Shown here one piece after another: positions 46,851-59,060 of a stretch of DNA of 64,000 nt. The stretch spans positions 137,809,173-137,873,172 of the forward strand of contig NC_133156.1 in assembly GCF_040802235.1 (NCBI RefSeq). The letters are read 5' to 3'. Source of the stretch: Manis javanica. Taxonomy: Eukaryota; Chordata; Mammalia; Pholidota; Manidae. The number at the start of each line of letters is the position of its first letter. Within the stretch, counting starts at the first letter, position 1. Under the pieces are notes generated by a model that made no database searches, was not told the origin of the DNA, and saw only the letters and a list, made by a program, of their open reading frames with translations. The position numbers and the translations under genes are program-made.

Positions 46851-47609
46851 TTTCCCATGTCTCGCTTTTTCCCCCGCTCTGGCAGGAAGAACAGAAACCT
46901 GATTCTCTCCAACTTTGTTGCTTTGTAATAGGGAAGGCACTGTGAGACATCTTCCTGTGTGAACTTCAGCATCATGCATGCTTTGTTGATTGGGAATTAC
47001 TTAAAGACTCCTCAGGACTCCGAATGGTATTTGTTAGAACAAGTCTGCACCCCCAGCTGCTGTTGCAAAATTAATTTAGTAAGTGGATAATTTGTTGGGC
47101 ATTAGCTGACCCTGATATGGGATTAAGGACTCTGGACATGGTTCGTGGTGGAAATCTGTGCCTGATAGGTTGGTAATGAGGCTTCAGCGAAGATGTCATC
47201 ACCTAGGCTTGGATTCACCATGCAGAGGACCAAGCCATAGAGATGGTAAGGGACATGTGCCAACTACTTATTCTCCAGATCGGTAAGAAACTAGAGTATG
47301 CTGAGCAATTTTTCTGCTTCGGAGATCATTGCTTGTTAAAGATGAATACTGATGGCATTCAGTCAACATGACTCAGTTGTGTGTACTGACCTGGCATGCT
47401 GCGAGGCCAAGATCATGCTAATGCTGGCATCTAGCTGCCAGTGGGAATCCCACCCATCTTATTGAGACCAGGATGCTCTGGAGGGGGCGCCAGAGGACAC
47501 AAAGGGAGTACAGTTGATTGATGCACTGTCAGGTCCTTCAGATTTATCTGGAAGCTGTAAACCTCTTAAATGAACAATAACAATAGAGGACACTTCTAGA
47601 GACTAATGT

Positions 47610-47770
47610 GGTGCCATTTGCTGTGCCAAGCCCTCTATATACATCTTATTGAATCCTCTGCATGTTTGGAACTGTTGTTAATCCCATAGGGAGGCTAAGT
47701 AACTAGTCAAGTCACACAGCGGTAGCTGGGATTCTAAGTCCCTTATCTGACTTCACAGCCTGTGTATATA
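47610..47770 (-). repeat. MIR SINE fragment
   Basis: 'gtgccaagccctctatatac', 'atcttattgaatcctctgca' and 'gtcaagtcacacagcggtag' match a reversed MIR. Confidence 0.7.
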
Positions 47771-50400
47771 TTTCTTCTCTTCCACGTTGGTATCTCAGGA
47801 GCTTATCACAGCTTTCCCAGTCAGGTGGATTGCCATTCTGGAAGATGTGGATTTATCAAATGTTTGGACTTTTCCTAGTGCTGTTTGATCCCACAGTAGG
47901 CAGTGGTGATATTTCAAGGTTACTTTCATGGCTTGTTGTACCCAGTTTGAGAGTGTGTTTTGTCTAGGACTCAAACACAGGATATATCTGGGGCTACAAA
48001 CTCAGTATTTGCAAATAGGCAAAACAAAAATAGTGGACCCAGCAGAAATAACAGGTCCACAGAATTAGGAGTGGCACAGACAGGGCCCCATAGGTGCTCT
48101 CTGACATCTCTGCCACTAACCAGGAGATGGTTGTGGGACATTTCTGCTGGCTACTTCGGGCGTATTTACTGATGAAGGCTATGTGATTCTCCTGGGAGGA
48201 GGCCCTGTGGCCTTCAGAGGGTGTTCCGGAGGATGCTCATGGAAGTCCTTGGGAAGGTTGTCCCATGTTGGAATCACACAGAGTGGCTGAGTGGCCGGCA
48301 GAGTGGACTTTGGCAGTGAGCTCTTGATCTGACTGCTCTCATGCTGGAATATTAAGGCCCTCATTGTTTTATTGGGATCAGACAGAAGGTGCACATATGC
48401 TTCTGTCTTCCCTGACCTTCCTTATTACCCCAGCCCATGTTCCCAGATGCCTGCTTCCTGTGAGAGGCCAGGCTAGCTGAGTGGGGTTAGATGGCTTCTT
48501 GCCTTAAATGATATAAAAAGTTTTCAGTGTTGAAATGCAGAGAGTAACCCACATGACAGGTCATTCTTTCTGGGCCTCGTGCCTCTCCCATAGCTGTGCC
48601 TCTCGGCCTCCCACTCCAACACTGCCTGTCTGCATTTGCTTTGCTTGCTGTATGGGGAGCTCTGAGTTGTGCTGGCTTCCTTTCTGAACTTCAATATGCA
48701 TGTGTGTATCATATTTCTGATTTGTCTCTCTCACTGTGACTCCAGATCTTGTGGGCCCCTGGCCACACTGAGACCCCACATCACACACTTTCCCTGCTTC
48801 AGTCACCAGCCAGTGCTCAGGGCTGGCTTTGGTTCTGTGCAGAATCATCCCAGTTGTGCTCTCCTCCCCAGTGGGTCTCAGGGATCACAGGTCTCAGCCT
48901 CCTCTAGCTGGAGTGTCCACCCTACATATGCAGTGTCTCCAAAGATGATTCTGTCATCGACCTGTGACGGAGGAGATGCTCTGATATGGGGGGCAAAACT
49001 TGGGATTAACCACTCGGTTTTGAGTCTCAGATGGTCACTGGAAGAGAAGCAGAAAATCACAGTTTGAAATGTTCACAAGCAATTCATGGCACAAAGGCCT
49101 GGATTCCTTCCAGAGTCACCAGGTATAGCTCCCTACTTTATTGCTAGTCAAGGAAGAATTGATTATTGCTCAATGTCTGGAGTTTTTAAATTAATAGGCA
49201 AGAGTCTTAAGAGATACGGATAATGTCTTGTACCTCTTGTGAGTTTTTAGCACTTTGCAATTCTGAGTATGAAAATTGTTTTATTACTGGGGAGGAAGCA
49301 ATGATTTTTGATCGTGTTACGGTATCAATCACAACAGAATGGAAGCAGTGTGAGAAATGCAGGCTCCTTTTTGGTGAACTTTATGAAAACTAAAGGGAAG
49401 ATAGAATCAGTTCTTACTTTTTTGAGGAATAAACAGAATGTCCTTGCACTCTGGTGTTCAGTCGGCAGCTGGCCAGGAAGCGTGCCTGTAGCCCAGGAAT
49501 CATCCCAAACCATCCTAATGGAAAAAGGCTGACTTGCAGGAGGCTGAAATTCAATACTGAGGCTGTGATATGGGGGGTGTGTGTATGAGTGGGGCAGGGT
49601 GGTGGGTGAAAGACATTGGAAGCCTTAATCCCTGGCAACTATAAATAGAATACTTAACTTGGGTGGCTTGAAATTCATGCTTCTAAAAAGAGCTTTATTC
49701 TGCCATTTGGTCAGAATTAAGATATGATTTAATATAGTCTGTCCAAGACTGGCTTAAAAACACATTCATTTTCCTTCTGATTTGAGCCAAGTTTAATTAA
49801 GAGCCCTGCTTGACGAGCCCATTAAATAATCGAAACACTTCCATTCAAAAACTTACTCTGAATGGAGGCAGTATGTACAAAATAATGGATTTTTTTTTAA
49901 ACCTGTGTTGAGACCCAGACTCCATGAAGCACTATGTAAAGGGGTTGCTGATACTGGCCCATAGGGGTCAGCAGGTCAGGAAGATGAGTGGTTGGTGTTG
50001 CCAGGCCTTACAGTTTTTAAAGAGAGGCCAGATATGTACATTTCTGTGAAGTGTCCAAATTTGTAAAATGTTGCCAAGGCAAAACATTTTGTTTTTTATT
50101 GAGTGGGCCAAACAAAACTTGACTGGGGCTTTTGTACTCTCTGTAGTGAAGAAGTGATGCTGCTTAGCTTTGGAGCAAAGGGAAAGAATGGAACAGCCTA
50201 TATTTTCTTGTGGGTTGGTTTTAGCTTCCAGAAAATGTTGAATGTGTTGTGAGCCCATTTTGTGAGGGTAGTATCTAGGTTCTATTTCTGCATTTCTGGA
50301 AGGGATCCCCTGGTTCACTCTTTTTGGCCCATTCCTTAACATTGTACTTGGCTAACCCAGGGAGAGAAGCTTGGTAATCTTTTGAAGGTGGGAAAAAATT
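47771..50400. other. intron 1, gene-free
   Basis: No exon or named repeat. The 132-codon frame at 48669-49067 and its mirror frames lack domains. The segment 49680-49870 is AT-rich and unique in appearance. Confidence 0.45.
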
Positions 50401-50409
50401 TTAGATTCG

Positions 50410-50695
50410 TTCATGTGGTCATAACTCTAATTCTACTGTAACAAAATAACACAGGCTGGGTGACTTAAACAACAGGCAGTATCTTACAGTGCCAGAGGCT
50501 GGAAGCCTGAGGTTAAAGTGAGCAGTTCCTAGTGAGCATTTTTCCTGTCTTGCCAAGGGGGCTGCCTTGGGGCTGTGTACTCACAGGGAGGGGAGAGAGC
50601 ATGTGCAAAGGAGGTCTCTGGTGTCTCTTCCCATAAGAACGCTAATCCTAGTGGGTCAGAGCTCCACCTTTATGACTTGACTTAACTTACAAGGA
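50410..50695 (-). repeat. MLT1-type MaLR LTR fragment
   Basis: 'ctactgtaacaaaataacac', 'ggctgggtgacttaaacaac' and 'ctctggtgtctcttcccata' follow a reversed MLT1. The end is cut by an L1 piece. Confidence 0.7.
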
Positions 50696-50699
50696 AAAC

Positions 50700-50945
50700 C
50701 CAGAAACCATGAAACAGTTGCTCTCAGCTACCCCAGGGGTAGTTGCCCCAGCAACTAACTACCAATCTGTTTTCTGTCTGAACCAATTTCCCTAGGCTGG
50801 ATATGTCCTATCAGTGGAGTCATGCAATATGTGACCTTTTGTGTCTGACTACCTTCACTTGGCATGTTTGCACATTTCATCCACTGTGTAACAAGTATTG
50901 GTACTTTATTACGTTTTATGGCTGAGCAATGTTCCTTCCAGTGTT
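50700..50945 (-). repeat. L1 LINE 3'UTR fragment
   Basis: 'atcagtggagtcatgcaata', 'ggctgagcaatgttccttcc' and 'cccagcaactaactaccaat' are reversed L1 phrases. Confidence 0.65.
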
Positions 50946-51474
50946 GGATCTGATTTTATATGAATTGTGTAGACATTACGTAGACATAATGTCTATGTTC
51001 TTTAATGTGTATATTTCTATGTCAATGTCAAGAGGCCCACATTTATAGAAATTAGAATGAATATATTTTTGTGTTTTTGGAGAACAGTTGTGGCAGTTTT
51101 AATACAGGTTCCACTTTGTACCACTGTTTTCAATTGGTTTAACTAATAACCTAATTTTAAATGGTTTATGCATATCTTCAGCGTAGATAGTTTTCTCCAT
51201 CTTAGGAGATTGAGAAGAGAAGGGTGGGTCAGACACCCCTGGAAGACAGACATTCTGGCAGCTCTTGGAGGTGAGGGATGGATCGTTGAGAATGTCGGCT
51301 CTCCACCTAGCGGGGGCCGAGACCTTGAAGGTGGCAGTGGAGGAGGAGGAAGTTGCAAGATATGAGAGGGTGGTTGTGGCTATCTGGCCTCTGACATTCA
51401 TGCCTTGGTAGCTAATAATTTAAAACTGTTTCCTTGTGGGGTGTAGTGGACCTGGAACAGTCTTCCCTTTAAAC

Positions 51475-51670
51475 CAGTGGCTCTCAGTGGGGGAATTTTG
51501 CTCCCCTGGGGACATTTGGCAATGTGGGTGCATATTTTTGCATGTCACAACTAGGGATGGGGGTTCTCTGGTCACCAGAAACCAGGGGTGCTGCTTAGCT
51601 TCTTTGGAGGCCCTGGACAGCCTCCTGCAAGAATGACCCAGTGCCATGCAGTGTGGCTGACACTGAATGG
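51475..51670 (+). repeat. MER20 hAT element
   Basis: 'ccagtggctctcagtggggg', 'ctggggacatttggcaatgt' and 'gcatgtcacaactagggatg' are plus-strand MER20. The 3' end is diverged. Confidence 0.75.
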
Positions 51671-53070
51671 TAGATCCATCCTGAAGTAAAGGAGCAATGT
51701 GCCTGCTCTTCATTCCAGTCTGGGGTGGAGGGGCTTGGGGCAAAACCATTCAGAGTCCTACCCCTGGGACCCACCAGGGTTGCCCTGGAAGCGTGCTAGT
51801 AGCCCAGGGACAGGCCAGAGGTGTTCTGTGAGGCAGCAGGTGCCTTTAGGGCCTGAATGCCTGCAGGCTGTGTATGCGAGACATGCATGCTCACTTCTGT
51901 GGAAATGCCAAAAATAAGGAATCTCTGCTGCTTCTGACAGGGACAGCAGCTGAGGATGTGTCCATCCTGATCCCTGAGTGCCTTTTTACTTTTTTAAAAA
52001 ATTTGCCATGAAAGGTGTGGGACAGGATATAGGGCCAGACAATTGCCGGATGGTTCTCCTCAGATGTCAGTTTGATAAGCTTCTTGGCTCCCCACAGCTC
52101 TCACCATGCCCACCTACATGGTGTGTACGTTGATGCCCAGGATAATTTGTGTGAAGGCTCTCCCTGGCCAGTGAGCATCTTTGAAATCAGGAGTTAAATA
52201 TGCAGGGAGTTTATGCTTTAAAGTAGACAAAAGATGATCAGTTGGCCATTGGGTTGCTGAGAGCCAGCAAACACATTTGAAAGTGGGTTGCGTCTAAAGT
52301 AATACTGTCTTTTGCTTGGGCAGAATTTTCTTGTAGGACTCATCAATGGGGCTGCAGTGGATCTGTTGCCCCAGCGGGTTGGGGCTGTTCGTGTAGCCAG
52401 TGGGGAGGATGGGTGGCAGGGAGTGGCTCTGACTGGGGGAGAGCTGCTGGCATTGAGGCGGGAGAACATTCTTTGTGGCCCTGTCTGCGCCTCCCCCAGC
52501 TAAGAGTAGTGGGACTCCGCCTCCGTGGGCAGTAACCGCGTGGGAGAAGAGGGTTTCCAGGTCAGAAAGCAAGGTGAGTATCCTGGGAAGACAGCAGTAA
52601 GCTTTGCAGAAGGAGAGCGGACAAATGCATGAGGTTGAGTACACCAAATCTGTTCAGGAAGCGTTTCCTTAGAAGGGCTTGGAGACAAGTCACATCCATC
52701 TCTAGAAAAGGGGATTTAGAGCACTGTCCACAGCAAGCAGGAGTCATTGCCTTGTGTTTTCCATTACAAATTTGCAAGACTCATTTGGTAGAGGCTCTGG
52801 ATTGTCTCAGGTAGTTTGTGTTTTAAATGGTTTAGCCCAATACTAAATCTGGCTTTCTCTCCTCCTGGCCCCTCTGTTGCAAATACTTGAGCTCAGGGAA
52901 CACGGTTCTCTCTCCTATTGAAACACACAATTCTCCTTTGTATTTTTATCTCCACTTCTTGTGTCATTTCTCTTTCTCTCTGCATTTTATTATGGCTATT
53001 ATCTCTATTTACTAGTTTTGTCTTTGATTAGATTAAACTCTGAGAGCTGAATGTCTTTTCAGTTTGAGGC
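51671..53070. other. intron 1, gene-free; possible L2 tail at the end
   Basis: No exon is supported. 52880-53060 has phrases like an L2 3' end ('ctctgagagctgaatgtctt'), too weak to call firmly. Short opposite-strand frames at 52218-52647 are incidental. Confidence 0.4.
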
Positions 53071-53074
53071 TTTT

Positions 53075-53230
53075 GAGCCATTCCTTATGCCGGGCACTGG
53101 GCTAGTTTATTATATTCATTCCTTTTATTGAGTCCCTTAACTACTCTGCGAATTAGAGTTTATCATTTACATTTTGTAAAGTAGGGAGCTGTGGCTCAGG
53201 GAAGTTAAGTGGCTAAGGCTGAATTATATG
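53075..53230 (-). repeat. MIR SINE fragment
   Basis: 'ccgggcactgggctagttta', 'gtcccttaactactctgcga' and 'gtggctcagggaagttaagt' read as reversed MIR. Confidence 0.65.
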
Positions 53231-53299
53231 GGGTTACAAGGATGGACTTGTCTGGGAACAAATAATTTTATGGTATATAAATGGTATACCAATAAAACT

Positions 53300-53450
53300 T
53301 CAGGAAAACACCGATTCTACCACCTTTTAGCTCTGGGAGTTTGGGCAAGTTATTTAACTGCTCTGTGCCTGGTCTCTCACATCTGTTAAATGGGAGCATT
53401 ATTAGTTGCTCATAGTGTGCTAGAATTAGACAAATTAGTGCACATGATGT
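53300..53450 (+). repeat. MIR SINE fragment
   Basis: 'ttttagctctgggagtttgg', 'gcaagttatttaactgctct' and 'cacatctgttaaatgggagc' read as plus-strand MIR, opposite in orientation to its neighbour at 53075-53230. Confidence 0.75.
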
Positions 53451-55600
53451 GCTTTGAACAGCGCTGGCACTGTTGGTATGGCTGCTGTTCCTGTGACCAG
53501 TCTGGGGTTTGGAAACTGGTCTGCTGGATTCTGAAGCCCATGTTCCCGGCCATTGAATTCTGTGCTCTTCTCAGCCCATGGCATTGTACCTTGTCAGCCA
53601 GCAAGGGTTAACTTGATATTTGTAGAGTGAATGAATGCTTGGAATTTGGGGTAGTGGTGGTTCTCCAGGTAAAGTGAATTTGCAAAAAGATGAGAACGTG
53701 CCTTGGGATTCATGGGAGAAGCGGAACACTAGGTCAGAGTTTTGGAAAATCTGTTTGCATTTCTTAGCCTGGGCTGCAAAAGGAAAAACAGCTTTTCAAA
53801 CTGGTTGTTTGAAATGTGGAAATATGGCTTTGTGATGGTCTGTCTCCAGACATTGCCAGGGAGCCCTGGTGCTTGGGTCGGGGCGGTGGTGGGAATTCCT
53901 TTCTACAGACCAGAAAACTTGCACTGGGGCTAGCATGAGAGGGCCAAGCAGTGAGCAGATCAGGTGCCTGATTCTGAGACAAGTAGTCCCAACTGCTCAT
54001 TGTACAGAGAGAGGCAGGGAAGACTGTGTGTTGGTTGAGCATCCAAGATAGGATGTTTTTTCAGGGTGTAGCTATCACTTGCATCGTTGATTTCTGCAAA
54101 TGTGAGCTGCAGAATCTGTAACAGTGTTTTCTCATGAATTTAAATGCTGTAGAGGTAAGCTTAGGGAAGTGAGTAGGACACAGAAGATCAAGGGTGTTAT
54201 TAGGGAGGGGCTGGTAAAGACATATACTCTCCTGGCACAGCTTTGAGATGGGTGGAGTTTGTGCTTTGTTAGACCTTCTGTCCTTTCTAGCAGAGCTATT
54301 CCTGGCCCTCCCATTTAGTAGGGAGTGGATGCATCGCACAAGTTGGTCATATACGTTCTTGTCCATAGGAGGACAGAAGTGCAGCAAGCAGACAATACTG
54401 AGTTGGGGGACAGCCTGGGGTCTCCGGGAGGGAGTGGCATTGATGCTGAGGCCCAAAGGGTACACTGGTATTGCTGGTAGAGCAGTGGGGAGAGGCTCAG
54501 CCTGGCTAGGACCTGAGAAAAGTCCAGAGGAGGCTAGAGAGGGAGTCTGGGGCCAGAGTGTGAACAGTGTACAGGCCCTGGGGGGATTTTGTCCAAATAA
54601 AATAGGCTTTAAGCACGGATGGGATGTGGGTTTGCAAGGAAGATGCTGGTTTCTTGGTGATGTATATAGATTGAAGAGGGACTGGGCTGGTTGTGAGGAC
54701 TAGGGTGGGGGGACTGGACATGGAAGATGGTGAGAACAGGTGGCCTGGCTGAGCCTTTATCCTTGGAGCAGTCCTGTGTTTTGAAAAGCCAATTTGCTTC
54801 TCTCAGAACTGCTAACCTCTCTGTTGGCTATTGAGGGAATTTGTGTTTGTCTACAGTCTGTTTTCAGATCCCTGGACTTTGGGCTGCAGGGAAATCTTTA
54901 CTGTTGCTCACGTGCATTACTCTAACCTTATGGCTCATGGAAACCCCAATGAAAAACACATTCTCCTTAGACGACTCTTAACTCTGCCTGCAAGACTATC
55001 CTCTTTCTGTTATCGCATTTAAAAAGTCTGGTTGTATTTGGGAGGAAGAGAGGGCAGTTTTGGGGTGAGAGCACATACTTTCTGCTGCTTGATTTTTTTT
55101 TTTTTTAGTCTATTTGAACTCTAACCCAACAATAACTCAGATAATGAACTGACATGTACAATTAAGCGTTCAAGAATTCAGAAGACATTGTTGAAATTGC
55201 TGTGAGTTCTGTATTACAGTAAACAGATATGTTTTCCTTCTTTGGTTTTAAAAAAAGTCCCAGGGCAACTTATGCATCCAGTTCTCTAGAGCTGTTTTAA
55301 TCATGTTCTGTGCTGGGCATTCTTGGAACAGTTTGTCACACACTTTTATTATTTCAGAGGTAGAGAAAAAGATTGTTCTGCTTATTTCTCCTGTTGAATG
55401 TTGAATTAAGGTAGTTTAGGATGGGGCTGGTGACATGAATAATTCATACCTTTGCTGGTTGTCACTGGGGAATATTTATTGCTTAGAAATTATTTTAGAA
55501 ATTATTTTCTAAACACACTGTTTCCCTGAAAAAACAGAAAGAAGACACTGTACTCAGGTCTTGTATATACACCGTCTTAGCTCACAAAGTTATGTCTCTG
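53451..55600. other. intron 1, gene-free
   Basis: Opposed open frames at 54248-54703 and 54061-54465 are chance frames without domains. A T-run lies near 55096-55107. Confidence 0.4.
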
Positions 55601-55609
55601 GATTGTAGA

Positions 55610-55925
55610 GCCTGGATCTGCGCCGTCCGGTACTATAGCCACCAGCCACATGTGGCAATTGTTACATGGCTGTTCTGGATTGAGACGTGCAATGAGTGTA
55701 GAATACCCACCGGACTTTGAGAATTAGTATAGAAAAATGTAAAATATCTCAATACACTTTTTATATTGATGACCTGTTGAAGGGATAATATTTGTATCCA
55801 TTGGGTTAAGTAAAATATTAAAATTAATTTTACTTACTTTTGCTTCTAAAAAGATGTGGTTGCTAGAAAATTTTAAATTCTATGTATGGGTTGCAGCAAT
55901 TCAGTTGAGGGGGGCGGAGCACTGG
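55610..55925 (+). repeat. hAT-Charlie-type DNA transposon remnant
   Basis: 'gccgtccggtactatagcca' and 'ccaccagccacatgtggcaa' are landmarks of a short hAT family whose ends carry the 'agccacatgtggc' palindrome. The AT-rich middle and the tail toward 55925 are also as expected. Exact family not fixed. Confidence 0.55.
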
Positions 55926-57980
55926 TCTAAAGATGCTCTCACCCAAGAGGCTCATGGGGGCCTGCGGCCATCCCGTAGGGAGCTACTGAAAGGTTTCCTC
56001 TGGAGTCCTGCCAGCTGCCTGTGGTAACTGCTGCCACTGTCCCAAGGAGACCTGTGAACTGCATTCTTTGCTCAGCTGCCCCATCGTCTGCCGCCTGCAA
56101 GCGATGCTGCTTATTTCCAGTCTGACTGATGACAGGAAGAGCACACATACTTGTAAGTCAGCTTTCTGAGAACAAAAGGTGTTTAAGGAGTTCTTGATCA
56201 GTGGGGTCTGCAGAGCTTTAGGAACACTCTTCTGATGCCTGATAGCATTTGGTGGGCTGCCCATGATCTGCATTCTGGGTTAGCCACCCAGGAGTTTGGT
56301 CCTTGCTGTTTGGCTGTGATCCACTTGCATCTTAAATAAACTCCTTTTGGGGCCTTGTGAACTCTTCTGACAAGTCAAGGGGTTTGGACCCTTTCGGCCC
56401 TGCCCTTCTAAATCCTGTAGCCCACGGCAGGATGCCCCCAGGGGGAGCCGTCACTATATGTAACCCGTAAAGGAGGCAGTGAAAGGGGGAGTGGTGGTTT
56501 CCCTAGATTGCCAGTCTTTTGACAAACCTCTGCGGCATTTGTATGGAGAAAAGTTTGGACTGTATGCTGTCAAGCCTTCTAGTTTGCCTGGTGCTAACGA
56601 GAGAGCAGCGCACGGGCATTCTGTCGAAGTCTGTGATGAAGATTTATTGCCATTTGAAAAGCTGAGTTGTGGGCTTAAATGTGGGTTTGCATGGTTTCTG
56701 TAGGGCAGCAGGTGTCACACAGCAGCAGAGCAATTGGCATAGGTCTTGCCGTAGGATGTTACGGTGTAGGGGTGTCATGGTATTGCAGAGTCCCTAAATA
56801 ACGCCAATATAAGACATTTTTTAGGTGATGTTTAGCAACCCGTGCAGTTTGATATACGGGCAGTATATGGGAACTTCTAAAATAATTTTTAAATGACATG
56901 ATTTACAGTGACTTTCAGCTAAATTTCAAAACAAATACTTGGATTGCATTGAGCAGTAATTATTGACCCGTAGTGATGTATGCCAGCATTTAGTAGATTA
57001 CTCAGGACTGATGCGTTCCATTTGTAGACAGAATATTTATGTCCTTAACCTTGTTTCCTCCTTTCCTTCCTGGTTGTATTAGGACCTAATGCTTTTTCCT
57101 CTAGAGGAAGCTGTTTAGGTTAGTGGTTTTAAACCCAGTGCTCTAGTTTATGCTGATAGTTGCTTTGCATGGAGTTCCAAAGAGCACCAAATATTTGGAA
57201 TCACTGAGTTGGTGAATTTGGGGGTGGGTGGGAAGAGCCCCTGATATTTGGGTAACCACCTGGAAGGCCCTGGCCCCATCCTTCCAAGGACTGGCACAGA
57301 GAAACCTTTGCACCTCAATTGGGCCAGATTCGTGGTGGGGGGTGAGGTGGCAGGGAAGTGGCTGAAGACCCAGCCCCACCATTGCAGCCGTGCACATTTG
57401 GAGTTAGTCCCTGGCTGTTGAGTTTAAGAGCTCCACGGGTGTTTGATTCTGCTGTGAAGTTAGGGATGAGAGTCTCCTTTCTAGACTTTTCTATCCCGTG
57501 ATAGTTCTTTGAAGTTTGCTTGGTCATGTGCTCGTGGCATCTGAGTGCTGACTTTTCTGTGTGTAGCTGCCCGCCTTCCTGCTTTACTCTCCTACTTGGC
57601 CCACTCTTACAGGAGGGCCCCTGTGCCTTCAGGGTTCACCCTTGAGGGTGTTACTGCATGCATGTCCTTGCTTCTGGCAATGTGTCAGGAGCTTTTACTC
57701 TTGGTGGTTGGGGAGTGCTTAAATTGTGGCTGGAGTGATTTGGGAAGAATACAGTTGGTGGAAAGCCGAGTTGCTGGACTCCAAGGAAATTTCCTTTGTC
57801 CCTCGCTAGCAAAGCTGCTCCTTTGCTGGGTCAAGCCCGTTCTTACCACTGATCCTCAGGTGGTGGCTTCTTGGGAACAGGAAAGGGGAGCAGTGGGCCT
57901 TCATTTTGGACCAGGGCCACTTTGGTCTAGACGGGGTCTGGCATCAGGGAGCCAGGAGGAACTGAGAGGACCTTTTAGCT
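55926..57980. other. intron 1, gene-free
   Basis: No exon is supported. Frames such as 57545-57991 (148 codons) lack domains. A faint MER5-like trace may exist near 57125-57215. Confidence 0.4.
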
Positions 57981-57989
57981 TTAGGGCTT

Positions 57990-58104
57990 AGAGCTTCGTG
58001 TTACCTGCCCAGGATGGGACCTGGCCAGGTTTATTTGGCAGGACTCAGAGCTTCGTGTTACCTGCCCAGGATGGGCCCAAGGTTTATTCGGCAGGTCCCA
58101 GACT
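57990..58104 (+). repeat. 57-bp tandem duplication
   Basis: 'agagcttcgtgttacctgcc' occurs at 57990 and again at 58047, each followed by 'caggatggg' and an 'aggtttatt.ggcagg' block. The second unit is shortened by a few bases. It is a two-copy minisatellite-like tandem. Confidence 0.85.
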
Positions 58105-58599
58105 TCCATCTTCCGAGCTGGGCTCATTCTCCCTGTCCACCCCAGCACGGTCTGAACTGCAGTGCCCGCTTCTGCCTGCCCATTGATTCTGCTCAGGAAG
58201 ATCTTGAGAACGTTCAAGTTTTGAGTGACTGAGGGTCTTTTGAACTGAGCTGGAATTAAAAGCTGATACCTCAAAATGACTTGGCTATTGTGGGGTTTTT
58301 GTTTTTTGTTTGTAAAAACAGTTGGAAAAGTTTATTGCATTGTAAAACAATGTAATTTGGCCCACATTTTATAGGGAAAGGGAGAGGCAGCTTTAGTCTT
58401 TGGTGGTTTCTGAGAGCTTGGTGGGTTAGAGTCTCAGCCTTTATTTTTCCCCAGGACTGGACAAAAGTGAATGCCATCATTGTTCAGCTGTGTGGAGCTG
58501 TTAATAGTTTATGGTTGGTGATTAAGCAGAGCGGGTAAGCCAATTTACAGTGTATCTCAGCCTACAGTGGCACTTATCTAATTTGCAGAAAACTGGACT

Positions 58600-58865
58600 T
58601 TCAACTGAGGCTTTACCTGCCCCATGGGGTCTGTCCTCCTGTTCACCCTTCAGGACCCTGCTGTGGTGTCGCCTGCTTCCTGTGTCAGCCTCCCCAGCCG
58701 CAGATGCTCTGTTTACCTCCCCAAATCAGTCCTGGTGGCATCAAGTTCAAATGATCTGTTTAGACTTTGTCTCTGTTGGACCTTGAGCTTCTGAAAGTAG
58801 GACTTGTCTGTTACTGAATCTTGGACTGTGTCTGGCATGACATCTTTGTTGTTCAGTCAGTAAGT
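58600..58865 (+). repeat. L2 LINE 3' fragment
   Basis: 'gtctctgttggaccttgagc' and 'ggactgtgtctggcatgaca' are L2 3'-end phrases. The upstream part is C-rich and diverged. Confidence 0.5.
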
Positions 58866-58884
58866 GGCCACTTCTTGTAAGGGA

Positions 58885-59060
58885 TTTCTGATGATCTGCT
58901 GGCCATTTTAATCCCCACAGTAACCTCTGGGTGGTAGGTAGTGTTTCTCTCCTGCAGATGAGGAAACTGAAGCCCAGGGAGGTTAGTTTGTCCCAGGCCA
59001 GCCAGGTAGCCGTGACGCAGTAAAGCCATGATTCTCACCCAGGCCATCTGAGCCCCTGAA
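58885..59060 (-). repeat. MIR SINE
   Basis: 'gcagatgaggaaactgaagc', 'ccagggaggttagtttgtcc' and 'gccagccaggtagccgtgac' follow a reversed MIR. Confidence 0.75.

Noticed and set aside
57545..57991. 148-codon frame in the intron
   Set aside because: It has no domain similarity, no conserved splice sites and lies in ordinary intronic sequence.
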